Assembly: GCA_965178655.1 (NCBI GenBank)
Contig: OZ238266.1
Location: forward strand, 620,001-684,000
DNA: 64,000 nucleotides
Direction of reading: 5' to 3'
Source: GCA-2733415 sp965178655
Lineage (GTDB): Bacteria; Bacteroidota; Bacteroidia; Flavobacteriales; Flavobacteriaceae
Numbering within the stretch: position 1 is the stretch's first letter; each line of letters opens with the position of its first letter. Below the pieces are notes generated by a model. It had not been told where the DNA came from, made no database searches, and was given only the letters and a program-made list of their open reading frames with translations. A program made the position numbers and the translations under genes. This document shows positions 25,267 through 34,487 of this stretch, piece after piece.

Positions 25267-26484
25267 CTAATACAACTCATAAGGCTTTCTTAGCGTGTTA
25301 TAACTTAACAAATCTTTTTGCCAAGAAGCGCTAATTTCAGAAGCACTTAAACCTTTTTCTATTTGTTGTTGCAACAGTGTTGTACCTGCTAACTTTGTGA
25401 AAAATGGAGAAAAAAACGAGGACTTATCTATCGTGTTTTGATAGGAATAAATCAACCAACCTAATGTAATTTTTGCTTGTGGAGTGCTACCGCGTAAATC
25501 CTCTCCAAAACAAACTTTTCCTTCATGCTTTGGGAATTTTGCGCCTTCTTTAGGCATTGGTGTAAACGAAAAATTTGTTTCTGGCATACTTGGTGAACCA
25601 TATATCTGAAATTGCATATCTGTCCCTCTGCCCACACTAACAGGCGTACCTTCAAAAAAACACAAACTCGGGTATAATTGTATGGCCTTTTTATTTGGCA
25701 AATTAGGTGACGGTTTTATAGGTAACACATACGACATATCTTTAGTATAATTTTTACAAGGAACTACCGTTAGATTGCACTCTATCTCATTTTTCAACCA
25801 TTTTTCTCCGTTAATCATTTGTGCATACTCACCTATAGTCATACCGTGTACTACAGGTACCGAGTGCATTCCTACAAAGCTTCTATGTGCTTGTTCTAAA
25901 ACAGGACCGTCAATATAATGCCCGTTCGGATTTGGTCTATCCAACACCAACAAAGGAATATCTTGCTCAGCACAGGCTTCCATTATATAATGTAATGATG
26001 ATATATAGGTGTAAAACCGAGCGCCAACATCTTGTATGTCAAAAATCATTACATCAATACCATTTAACTGCTCTGCTGATGGTTTTTTATTTTTTCCGTA
26101 AATAGATATAATATCTAAGCCTGTTTTTGCATCTTTTCCACTAGCAATATGCGCCCCTGCATCTGCTTTTCCTCGAAAACCATGTTCTGGAGCAAACACT
26201 TTTTTAACTGATACACCTAAGTGTAATAATGAATCTACCAAATGAGTACGCAAGGGTGAATTTACAAACACACTGGTTTGGTTTGCTACAACACCCACTG
26301 TTTTATTTTGTAATACCGACAAATAAGCCTCTGTTTGAGATATACCTAAACTAATTGGCGCATTAATAACCTTTGTCGTTTTTTGAGGCTCTTTTTGCTG
26401 CCCCCTACAACTTACTAACATAAAAAGTACGCCAAAAACGATTAATAATGTATTTTTGAGTTTTATTAAATGAATTTTCTGCAT
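25267..26484 (-). CDS. DUF1343 lipoprotein, NamZ-like exo-beta-N-acetylmuramidase
   Basis: A 405-residue lipoprotein (lipobox LVSC, C26) with the DUF1343 / glycoside hydrolase 171 fold: VGVVANQTS, FAPEHGFRGKADAG, MIFDIQDVGARFYTYISSL, VLDRPNPNG, and a C-terminal PSPNLPN block. Family members release N-acetylmuramic acid from peptidoglycan fragments, so a role in cell-wall recycling is likely. Its ATG (26484-26482) overlaps by one base the TTG start of the divergent permease gene. Confidence 0.88.
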   Translation of the reverse strand: MQKIHLIKLKNTLLIVFGVLFMLVSCRGQQKEPQKTTKVINAPISLGISQTEAYLSVLQNKTVGVVANQTSVFVNSPLRTHLVDSLLHLGVSVKKVFAPEHGFRGKADAGAHIASGKDAKTGLDIISIYGKNKKPSAEQLNGIDVMIFDIQDVGARFYTYISSLHYIMEACAEQDIPLLVLDRPNPNGHYIDGPVLEQAHRSFVGMHSVPVVHGMTIGEYAQMINGEKWLKNEIECNLTVVPCKNYTKDMSYVLPIKPSPNLPNKKAIQLYPSLCFFEGTPVSVGRGTDMQFQIYGSPSMPETNFSFTPMPKEGAKFPKHEGKVCFGEDLRGSTPQAKITLGWLIYSYQNTIDKSSFFSPFFTKLAGTTLLQQQIEKGLSASEISASWQKDLLSYNTLRKPYELY

Positions 26485-27737
26485 TGAATTTTGAATTATT
26501 TATAGCCAAACGTATAATTACTGCTAAACAGTATAAAAGTAGTATATCCTCTCCAATAATAAAAATTGCAGTACTTGCAATTGCGTTAGGAATGGTTATG
26601 ATGCTTATTTCTGTAGCTACAGGTATGGGGCTGCAACAGAAAATCCAAGAAAAAGTAGCAGCTTTTAATGGTCATATTCTCATTTCAAAATATGACAATA
26701 ACACCACTGAAACTTCCGACAAACCAATTGCTTTAAATCAAAACTTTTACTCCAGCAATACTATTAACGGGGTAAGTCATATACAAGCCGTAGCACATAA
26801 ATCTGGGATTATCCGTACAGAAAATGATTTTGAAGGCATCACTCTAAAAGGAGTTGGCGCAGACTATCATTGGCAATATTTTCAAGATTTTTTAACCCAC
26901 GGGCAACTACCTAATGTAGGTGACAATAAAGAAAATAATGAGTTACTCCTTTCAGATTATCTAGCTAATAGACTACACCTTTCCGTTGGCGACACTATTA
27001 GTGCTCATTTCCCTAAACAATCGTTAAATAGCATTCCAAATACGCGAAAATTTAAAATTGTAGGGCTATACAACTCCGGTTTTCAAGATTTCGACAAAAC
27101 AATAGTACTTGCAGACATCAGACATATTCAACGTATGAATAAATGGCACAAAAACGAGCAAGGTGTTTATGATGAGGTTGGTAATTTTGAGGTGTTTATA
27201 GATGATTTTAGAGACATAGATAGCATAGGTGCTACTTTTTACGAAGAAACAGATTCTTTTTTAGATGTAACTACCATTAAAGAAAAGTATTACACCATAT
27301 TTGAATGGATTAAAATTTTTGATTTTAACACACTTACAATTATTGGAATTATGATTTTAATATCCGTAATTAACATGAGTGTTATGCTATTGGTGCTCAT
27401 TCTTGAAAAAACCAATTTTATTGGAGTACTAAAAGCCTTAGGCAGTAATAACTGGAGTATTAGAAAAATATTTATATACAATGCTTCTTATATTATAATG
27501 ATTGGTCTTTTTTGGGGAAACACAATAGGCCTAGGACTGCTATACATTCAAAAACAATTTAAATTTTTCCCGTTAGACCCTGCAAATTATTATGTAACTG
27601 AAGTCCCTATTTACATTAACTTTGGTCATGTAATTGCTCTAAACACAGGTACATTTATTATTTGCTTTTTACTGCTTTTAATTCCTTCAAAAATCATCAC
27701 CAAAATAGCGCCTGTAACAGCTATTAGGTTTGAGTAG
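26484..27737 (+). CDS. ABC transporter permease of the FtsX/LolE family
   Basis: A 417-residue membrane protein. The N-terminal helix (about 27-48; IKIAVLAIALGMVMMLISVATG) is followed by a large periplasmic MacB-like domain (about 50-270) and three C-terminal helices (about 283-310, 330-352, 380-405), the LolC/E-FtsX topology. Such permeases move lipoproteins or other lipids with a separate ATPase, which is not encoded nearby. The start MNFELFIAKRI matches family N-termini but uses a TTG codon; no in-frame ATG is available nearby. Confidence 0.88.
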   Translation: MNFELFIAKRIITAKQYKSSISSPIIKIAVLAIALGMVMMLISVATGMGLQQKIQEKVAAFNGHILISKYDNNTTETSDKPIALNQNFYSSNTINGVSHIQAVAHKSGIIRTENDFEGITLKGVGADYHWQYFQDFLTHGQLPNVGDNKENNELLLSDYLANRLHLSVGDTISAHFPKQSLNSIPNTRKFKIVGLYNSGFQDFDKTIVLADIRHIQRMNKWHKNEQGVYDEVGNFEVFIDDFRDIDSIGATFYEETDSFLDVTTIKEKYYTIFEWIKIFDFNTLTIIGIMILISVINMSVMLLVLILEKTNFIGVLKALGSNNWSIRKIFIYNASYIIMIGLFWGNTIGLGLLYIQKQFKFFPLDPANYYVTEVPIYINFGHVIALNTGTFIICFLLLLIPSKIITKIAPVTAIRFE

Positions 27738-27767
27738 CATATTTTATTTGTTTAGATAAACTATTCA

Positions 27768-27799
27768 TTGTCCATTATCAATTCTTTTAGTTATTTTTG
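27768..27799 (+). promoter_or_regulatory. Flavobacterial promoter for cysM
   Basis: TTG (27768-27770), 21-base spacer, TATTTTTG (27792-27799), 23 bases before the ATG. This is a full match to the TTG / TAnnTTTG consensus. Confidence 0.65.
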
Positions 27800-27822
27800 T
27801 ATTCGCAAAAAAACATAGCACA

Positions 27823-28803
27823 ATGAACTACGCAAAAAATATATTAGAGACTATCGGAAATACGCCTTTGGTAAAAATAAACACTATTACTAAAGAACTA
27901 CCTTGTTTGGTGCTTTCAAAATACGAAACATTTAACCCTGGCAACTCTGTAAAAGACCGTATGGCCTTAATGATGATTGAAGATGCTGAAGCAGATGGAC
28001 GACTAAAACCCGGAGGAACAATTATTGAAGGTACCTCAGGAAATACAGGAATGGGACTTGCCTTGGCTGCCATTGTAAAAGGATATAAGTGTATTTTTGT
28101 TATGGCAGACAAACAGTCTAAAGAAAAAGTAGACATGTTAGAAGCTGTTGGCGCAGAAGTTGTTGTTTGCCCTACTGATGTTGCTCCAGATGATGCACGC
28201 TCATATTACTCAGTATCTAAACGTCTGGCAGAAGAAACACCAAATGCATGGTATGTAAACCAATATGACAACCCTAGTAATGCCAAAGCACATTATCAAA
28301 GTACTGGGCCAGAAATCTGGAAGCAAACCGAAGGAAAAATCACCCACTTTGTAGTAGGTGTTGGAACCGGAGGAACCATTTCAGGTGTTGGAAAATACTT
28401 AAAAGAACAAAATCCTAATATTAAAGTTTGGGGAATTGACACTTACGGATCGGTATTTAAAAAATACCATGAAACTGGTATTTTTGATGAAAACGAAATT
28501 TACCCTTATGTAACCGAAGGTATTGGAGAAGATATTTTACCAAAAAATGTAGATTTTGATATTATTGACGGTTTTACTAAAGTTACCGATAAAGATGCCG
28601 CTATATACACACAACGTTTGGCAAAAGAAGAAGGTATGTTTTTAGGAAACTCTGCTGGAGCTGCCATAAAAGGCCTCTTACAACTAAAAGAACATTTTAC
28701 TAAAGACGACGTTGTTGTTGTTTTATTTCATGATCATGGAAGCAGATATGTTGGTAAAATGTTTAATAATGACTGGATGAAAAAAATGGGATACATAGAC
28801 TAA
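27823..28803 (+). CDS. cysM: PLP-dependent cysteine synthase (CysM-like)
   Basis: A 326-residue fold-type II PLP enzyme. The PLP lysine is K44 in NPGNSVKDR, the phosphate loop is in GTGGTISGVGKYL, and the substrate Asn/Ser loop is EGTSGNTGMGLALA. It makes cysteine from O-acetylserine and sulfide. A related cystathionine-beta-synthase-like activity cannot be excluded from sequence. It lies 52 bases before dnaG, same strand; the two may be co-transcribed from the promoter at 27768. Confidence 0.9.
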   Translation: MNYAKNILETIGNTPLVKINTITKELPCLVLSKYETFNPGNSVKDRMALMMIEDAEADGRLKPGGTIIEGTSGNTGMGLALAAIVKGYKCIFVMADKQSKEKVDMLEAVGAEVVVCPTDVAPDDARSYYSVSKRLAEETPNAWYVNQYDNPSNAKAHYQSTGPEIWKQTEGKITHFVVGVGTGGTISGVGKYLKEQNPNIKVWGIDTYGSVFKKYHETGIFDENEIYPYVTEGIGEDILPKNVDFDIIDGFTKVTDKDAAIYTQRLAKEEGMFLGNSAGAAIKGLLQLKEHFTKDDVVVVLFHDHGSRYVGKMFNNDWMKKMGYID

Positions 28804-28854
28804 ACTAAATAGTCTTAAAACAGATTTTATCGCTTATATTTACAACAGACTAAA

Positions 28855-30810
28855 ATGATATCACAAACCACCATAACCAATGTTTTTGAAACTGCTCGCT
28901 TAGAGGAGGTTATTGGTGATTTTGTACAACTCAAAAAAGCAGGAAGTAACTTTAAAGGACTCAGTCCGTTTACCGACGAACGCTCTCCTAGTTTTATGGT
29001 GTCTCCCGTAAAACAAATCTGGAAAGATTTCTCATCTGGAAAAGGCGGAAATGTAGTAGCTTTTTTAATGGAGCATGAACACTTTTCATATCCAGAGGCA
29101 ATTAAATACCTTGCTAAAAAATATAATATTGAAATTGAAGAAACCCAGCAATCTAACGAGCAAAAAGAGCAAGCTAGTGAGCGAGAGAGCATGTATTTAG
29201 TTTCTGAATACGCACAAAAATATTTTTCTGATATACTTCATAATAACGACCACGGAAAAGCTATAGGATTAAGCTACTTTAAAGAACGTGGTTTTACTCC
29301 TGAAACCATTAAAAAGTTTCATTTAGGATACGCCTTAGACCAATGGGATGCATTTACTAAAACAGCTTTACAAAATAGCTATCAACTAGAGTTTTTAGAA
29401 AAAACCGGATTAACTATTGTAAAAGAAAGCAAGCAGTTTGATCGTTTTAAAGGGCGTGTATTGTTCCCTATACACTCTATGAGCGGACGCGTATTGGGTT
29501 TTGGAGGACGAATTTTAAGCAATACCAAAAAAGCTGCCAAATACCTTAACTCTCCAGAAAGTGACATTTACCATAAAAGTAAAATTTTATATGGTATTTA
29601 TCAAGCAAAACAAACTATTGCAAAGGAGGATAACTGTTATTTAGTAGAAGGATACACCGATGTTATTCAGTTTCACCAAACCGGAATTCACAACGTAGTA
29701 GCCTCATCTGGAACAGCACTAACAAGTGACCAAATTAGACTAGTTAACCGACTAACTAAAAATATTACCATTCTATTTGATGGAGATGCCGCAGGTATTC
29801 GCGCGTCTTTAAGAGGGGTGGATTTAATATTAGAACAGGGAATGAATGTGCGTATTTGCACCTTTCCAGAAGGAGAAGACCCCGATTCTTTTGCTAAAAA
29901 AACACCCTACGAAGATTTAGTATTATATCTTGAGGAACAGTCTAAAGATTTTATTGCCTTTAAAGCAAATGTACTTAGTGAAGAATCTAAAAATGACCCC
30001 GTAAAAAAAGCAGGAACCATAAGAGATATCATTACTAGTATCTCTAAGATTCCTGACACCATAAAACAAGAGTTATACATTAAGGAATGTGCCAGAATTA
30101 TGGACATCTCTGAAGAAGTACTCTTTTCTACCCTAGCACAACTTACTAGCTCCGCAGCTAAAGAAACAGCAAAAAAAGGCAGCAAAACACCTCAACCTTT
30201 TAATGTTGTACATAAAACATCTACTCCTATAAAAAAGGTAGACGAACAATATGAGCTAGAGCGAAAAATCATTCAGATTTTACTGCTATATGCTACTGAA
30301 GAAACTGAATTTGAAGAGTACTACCTTAAAGAAAATGACGAAGGACAACTAGAACTCAACCAAGAAACCGAAAAAAATACGGTACATCAAAAAATATTCT
30401 TAAGCCTTCAAGAAGATGAAGTAGAATTTACAAATGAGTTGTTTCAGCAATTATATTATCAAATTGTAACAAACGTACAGCAAGACAATGAGTTGCAAAT
30501 TGACAAGTTTATAAACACCTTAGACCCCGTTCTTGCCCTTGAAGTGACTTCTATATTAATGAATGAAGAACGCTATAGTTTAGATGACTGGGAGCGCCAA
30601 AATATATTTATCACATCTAAAACCGAACACATTGGACGGTTAGTAGATGAAAATATTTTAAGTTTACGCAGGTTTTTAGTTTCTAAGAAGATTAACATGC
30701 TCTCTAAAACCGTTTCTTCAGATAGTTCAAACGCCGGTATCATACAAGAAATCATGGACTACACTACGCTAAAAAAAATACTGTCCGAGAAACTAAACAG
30801 GGTGTTATAA
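28855..30810 (+). CDS. dnaG: DNA primase, lacking zinc ligands
   Basis: A 651-residue primase: N-terminal CHC2-type domain (1-100), catalytic core with TOPRIM (about 260-345; YLVEGYTDVIQFHQ, ILFDGDAAG) and a C-terminal helicase-interacting region. It makes RNA primers for replication. At the zinc site the four usual ligands are replaced: S37, T40, D58 and S61 stand where other bacteria have Cys, His, Cys, Cys, while the surrounding PSFMVSP and GKGGN motifs are kept. The domain therefore probably folds without zinc, as I recall for other flavobacterial primases. Confidence 0.93.
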   Translation: MISQTTITNVFETARLEEVIGDFVQLKKAGSNFKGLSPFTDERSPSFMVSPVKQIWKDFSSGKGGNVVAFLMEHEHFSYPEAIKYLAKKYNIEIEETQQSNEQKEQASERESMYLVSEYAQKYFSDILHNNDHGKAIGLSYFKERGFTPETIKKFHLGYALDQWDAFTKTALQNSYQLEFLEKTGLTIVKESKQFDRFKGRVLFPIHSMSGRVLGFGGRILSNTKKAAKYLNSPESDIYHKSKILYGIYQAKQTIAKEDNCYLVEGYTDVIQFHQTGIHNVVASSGTALTSDQIRLVNRLTKNITILFDGDAAGIRASLRGVDLILEQGMNVRICTFPEGEDPDSFAKKTPYEDLVLYLEEQSKDFIAFKANVLSEESKNDPVKKAGTIRDIITSISKIPDTIKQELYIKECARIMDISEEVLFSTLAQLTSSAAKETAKKGSKTPQPFNVVHKTSTPIKKVDEQYELERKIIQILLLYATEETEFEEYYLKENDEGQLELNQETEKNTVHQKIFLSLQEDEVEFTNELFQQLYYQIVTNVQQDNELQIDKFINTLDPVLALEVTSILMNEERYSLDDWERQNIFITSKTEHIGRLVDENILSLRRFLVSKKINMLSKTVSSDSSNAGIIQEIMDYTTLKKILSEKLNRVL

Positions 30811-30872
30811 CAGTGTTTTTCTCACACCTTTAACAATTCTTAAGGACTTTTTTGTCTTTTTACCTATAACCA

Positions 30873-31517
30873 CTATTGAATCTCATAAGAATCTAAACGT
30901 CTAATGACCAGTGGCGTACTATTGTTCACAGCTGACACTGTACTATAGATAAGCCCATATTTACTTGAATAGTAAAATTTATCTAAACCAGTTAATTGTA
31001 TTCCATCTAAGTCTTTAAAATATCGCTCTGATTTTATACAACTAAAATCCCCAGCTTCAACACTTAATATCTCATCACCTTCAACTAAAGTTTCATAAAC
31101 ACTTCCCCATGAATACTCGCGTAACAATCGCTCTTCATAATTATTATTTGTAAATTTAATTTCCCCCTCTTCATTCATTAAATTCCCTTCAAATTCTCTT
31201 AAAAATTCAAAATACTCACCGTTAAAACCGTAAAGAGGAATCTCATTATCATTCCCTGTTGTTAATCGTCTAAATTTAAAATATGTTTCTCCTGAAAAAT
31301 CTTGAACAGCAACAATAGCTATAGAATCTATCACTCCAGAATCAGTATATAAATTAGTAACATGGTCATATCTATAATTCTTATACACCCACGAATTTCC
31401 CACTGCTAATGCATAAAAATTAACTTCAGATGGATTGTTTTGATCTTCCAAATAATCTGACTCAGAACAAGCAAAAATAATTAAACAAGCAATAAAGCAA
31501 AGTATTAAACGCCTCAT
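30873..31517 (-). CDS. Lipoprotein of unknown function
   Basis: A 214-residue lipoprotein (MRRLILCFIACLIIFAC, C17) with a beta-rich mature part (LAVGNSWVYKNYRY, VEAGDFSCIKSERYF, YYSSKYGLIYSTVSA). It resembles small periplasmic proteins seen singly in flavobacteria, but I recognise no named family. The ATG at 31517 gives a compact signal peptide; an upstream ATG at 31535 is an alternative. It is convergent with dnaG. Confidence 0.72.
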   Translation of the reverse strand: MRRLILCFIACLIIFACSESDYLEDQNNPSEVNFYALAVGNSWVYKNYRYDHVTNLYTDSGVIDSIAIVAVQDFSGETYFKFRRLTTGNDNEIPLYGFNGEYFEFLREFEGNLMNEEGEIKFTNNNYEERLLREYSWGSVYETLVEGDEILSVEAGDFSCIKSERYFKDLDGIQLTGLDKFYYSSKYGLIYSTVSAVNNSTPLVIRRLDSYEIQ

Positions 31518-31655
31518 AATATTTAATTGATTCATAATCGTAGTTTTTTGTTTTACATATAGTACAACGAAAAAAAATGTTGATTATTATAATCACCTTA
31601 CAAAATACTTTTTAATCTTTTTTACGTATCTTGTAGTTTATATAAACACGGTTTT

Positions 31656-32273
31656 ATGAAAACTAAAGCACTTTTTATTATAATGTTTTTTTTAGCAACA
31701 CAAGGTTTTACTCAAGAAAAAGCAATTATAAAACCTACTGGAAATTGGTATTTTGGTCTTGAAGCAGGGCTTTCTCATCCAGAAAAATCGTTTTCTGCAG
31801 GAGTATTATCGGAGTACTATGTTTTTAAAAATTGGAGCGTTTTTTCAAAAATAAAGTATTATAAAGTAGCTGTTGATTTTCACAAAGAAGGAAACCATGG
31901 GACTGGATGGGCTATTTATATCCCAACTTACTACGGTACATTTAAAGGAGATGTATTAAGTGCTGCACTAGGAATAAAATGGGAATGGCGATTTAACAAC
32001 AAACTACGCGGGCACATTTCTATGGGGGCAACAAAAAATTACGAAACAAAAACAACCTACCTAAACTACTCCAGCAACCAAAACACACATAATTATAAAA
32101 CCAACTATATTAGTGGCGTACTATCATACGGTATTTCCTATTTCTTTAATTCAAAAACAGCTATGTATATGTCTTATGAGTTCTATGATGGCACCTCAAA
32201 AGGAGACAGTGGCACAGGAGACTCACATAGCAAAGGATTGCTTACCTCTATTGGTTTAAAAAAACAATTTTAA
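31656..32273 (+). CDS. Outer-membrane beta-barrel-like protein, paralog 1
   Basis: A 205-residue protein with a signal peptide (about 1-20, ending FTQ) and alternating beta strands (WYFGLEAGLS, SVFSKIKYYKVAVDF, ALGIKWEWRF, LTSIGLKKQF) ending in a C-terminal Phe, as in outer-membrane porin-like barrels. It forms a tandem pair with the next gene, 13 bases downstream, sharing EKxIIxPxxNWYxGxExG, YYVFKNWS and NYxTNY. Probably an eight-stranded OmpW/OmpA-type barrel; ligand unknown. Confidence 0.78.
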   Translation: MKTKALFIIMFFLATQGFTQEKAIIKPTGNWYFGLEAGLSHPEKSFSAGVLSEYYVFKNWSVFSKIKYYKVAVDFHKEGNHGTGWAIYIPTYYGTFKGDVLSAALGIKWEWRFNNKLRGHISMGATKNYETKTTYLNYSSNQNTHNYKTNYISGVLSYGISYFFNSKTAMYMSYEFYDGTSKGDSGTGDSHSKGLLTSIGLKKQF

Positions 32274-32286
32274 CACAAATAAGATT

Positions 32287-32946
32287 ATGAAAAATTTTGC
32301 GCTCACATTTATTCTCTATTGTACTATACTTAATACACATGCTCAAGAAAAAGTAATTATAAACCCTGCTAAAAACTGGTATTATGGCGCTGAGATTGGT
32401 ATATCTCCTGACACAAACAACAGCCCTACAATAAAAATATTAACTGAATATTATGTTTTTAAAAACTGGAGTCTTACAACAGGCCTTAAATATCACAAGG
32501 CAAGCCTTGATTTTTATCAAGAAGGATATAGCAGCTCAAGTTCAGGTATGGGATTCTTTAATTGGAGTTCTCCTACATATCACGGCAATTTTAAAGGCGA
32601 GGTGCTTACAATACCATTAGCCATAAAATGGGAGTTCAAATTCATAAAAAAACTTAAAGGCTTTATAGCTATGGGAGCTACCTATAGCTATGAAACCAAG
32701 AGCACTTACACCAACTACTCTACAAACTTAAACCCAGATAATTACCGCACAAATTATTTTGGATCTACTTTATCGTCTGGACTCACCTATTTTATTAATA
32801 CAAAAACAGCCCTCATTTTTAGCTATGAAAGAATCATTGGCACCCAAAAAGGGCAGATATCTAGTGGTTTTCTCTACAATAGTGGAGAAATAGCCGTAAC
32901 TAGCGATTCAATAAATATTGGCTTGAAAAAAAGTTTTAAATTGTAA
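32287..32946 (+). CDS. Outer-membrane beta-barrel-like protein, paralog 2
   Basis: A 219-residue paralog of the preceding gene with a signal peptide ending near AQ (about 1-19), the same NWYYGAEIG opening, YYVFKNWSLTTGLKYHKASLDF, LAIKWEFKFI and LKSFKL end. It carries an extra Ser/Gly-rich loop (SSSSSGMGFFNWSS, about 81-94) not seen in its sister. The 13-base spacing indicates one transcript and a recent duplication followed by loop divergence. It converges on the FadL-like gene five bases downstream. Confidence 0.78.
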   Translation: MKNFALTFILYCTILNTHAQEKVIINPAKNWYYGAEIGISPDTNNSPTIKILTEYYVFKNWSLTTGLKYHKASLDFYQEGYSSSSSGMGFFNWSSPTYHGNFKGEVLTIPLAIKWEFKFIKKLKGFIAMGATYSYETKSTYTNYSTNLNPDNYRTNYFGSTLSSGLTYFINTKTALIFSYERIIGTQKGQISSGFLYNSGEIAVTSDSINIGLKKSFKL

Positions 32947-32951
32947 CAGGT

Positions 32952-34451
32952 TTATAATTTATATACTAAGGTTGCTGTTATAAAAGATTCTGTTGCAGAT
33001 ACATTTGCCTTATTTATTAATCCTACATCAAACAGTTGATGTTTTTTATCTTGCATAGAACGACTATATGAAAAATCTAATGTCATATTCGGGAAATGAT
33101 ATCCAAATCCAAAAGAATACCCCGATAAATCACTTTGCATTGTAAGATCTTTATATGGACTTTCTTCAAAATGATACCCGCCACGTAAACTCCACTTATC
33201 AACACGATACTCCCCTCCTACACGCAAAGATGAAGCACCTACCAAACTATTTTTTATAGTGGTATTTACAGCGCTAAAATCGTAATTTGGTTTCATTTTT
33301 ATATTCTGGTAATCCTTATAGTTATAATCAAGACTTAACAAAGCTCTTTTTCCAAACACATAAGCTACACTTCCTGTATATTTTGCAGGAGCCCTTAATG
33401 TATATGGTTCAAAAACATTGACTTGATTTTTACCTATATAACCAATATCAGTATCGGCAAGATTACTATTAATTTTTTGAGATAATTGATCGGTTAACCT
33501 AGTCCAAGTTGGCGACTGGATTGACACGCCTAGTCGTAAGTTTTTTCCAACCTTTTTAATAGCCCCGAACTGAAAAGAAAATCCTTTTCCTGTTGTTTTT
33601 AAATAAGTATCAAAACTCACAAACTCTAATGCCGAGTCTTCAGCATATCCCGTTTCATAAATACGAGTTAATCGTTCAGAAAATACTGTATTCCAGTTTA
33701 AAGAAGCACCTAGATACAAGTCATCTTTATACTGCGTTGAAAAGTTAATATTTGTTTTTGTATTTGCTCCAGAGCTGGCATAAAAATAATCTTGCTGTAC
33801 TGTACTAAAATCTGCAGTTCCTACATACAACGCATTTGTGGGGTTAGTGTCATCTACAGGGTCAATAATCCCTCCATAATACCCTAAAAACGCTTGCTGG
33901 TACGCAAATCCGTATTGTGCACCTATATTAAGATAAGCCTCCTCTAAGTACTCGCCAGGAAGTGCTTGTATTGCAGAGAAAGGTAAACCATCAGCATAGT
34001 TTAAAAAATAAGTGTTTATAGATGTGTCACTTACTCCAGAAGCAGTATAATCATTACCAAAATTGTTTGTTTCTTGATAATTTGCTGCAAGTACTATTTT
34101 TTTCCATACGGCATCTTTTTGATATGAATGTAAAACTAATGCACCCCCCAATTGATTTATAGATAGACTCGTAAAAGCACTCTCTGTAGGAGAATTAAAA
34201 TACGACAAATCATTTGCAACATGCATTGACTGCATACTGCCTACAAACAGGCTATTCTGAAGCACTGCACTACCTGCAGGGTTATTGTTTATAGCTGATA
34301 AATCTCCTCCTAAAGCACCAAAAGCGCCACTCATTGCATTATACCTTGCAGTACCTTTAGAAAATTCTGTACTAAACAACAATGCATCTGTTATGTTTTG
34401 AGAAAACCCAATTGTTGTTATGAATCCTAATATATATACTATTTTTTTCAT
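32952..34451 (-). CDS. OmpP1/FadL-family outer-membrane transporter
   Basis: A 499-residue barrel with a signal peptide (about 1-18, ending GFSQ) and the hallmark N-terminal hatch sequence GTARYNAMSGAFGALGGDLSAINNNPAG (residues 33-60 region) typical of FadL/TodX-type channels. Many amphipathic strands follow and the C-terminus ends VYKL. Members import hydrophobic compounds such as fatty acids; in Bacteroidota they are often mislabelled haemin receptors. Substrate unknown. It lies 36 bases after the repeat-rich lipoprotein gene, same strand. Confidence 0.88.
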   Translation of the reverse strand: MKKIVYILGFITTIGFSQNITDALLFSTEFSKGTARYNAMSGAFGALGGDLSAINNNPAGSAVLQNSLFVGSMQSMHVANDLSYFNSPTESAFTSLSINQLGGALVLHSYQKDAVWKKIVLAANYQETNNFGNDYTASGVSDTSINTYFLNYADGLPFSAIQALPGEYLEEAYLNIGAQYGFAYQQAFLGYYGGIIDPVDDTNPTNALYVGTADFSTVQQDYFYASSGANTKTNINFSTQYKDDLYLGASLNWNTVFSERLTRIYETGYAEDSALEFVSFDTYLKTTGKGFSFQFGAIKKVGKNLRLGVSIQSPTWTRLTDQLSQKINSNLADTDIGYIGKNQVNVFEPYTLRAPAKYTGSVAYVFGKRALLSLDYNYKDYQNIKMKPNYDFSAVNTTIKNSLVGASSLRVGGEYRVDKWSLRGGYHFEESPYKDLTMQSDLSGYSFGFGYHFPNMTLDFSYSRSMQDKKHQLFDVGLINKANVSATESFITATLVYKL

Positions 34452-34487
34452 ATTGTTTTTTTTTGTAGTCCTATAAATTTCAACTGA

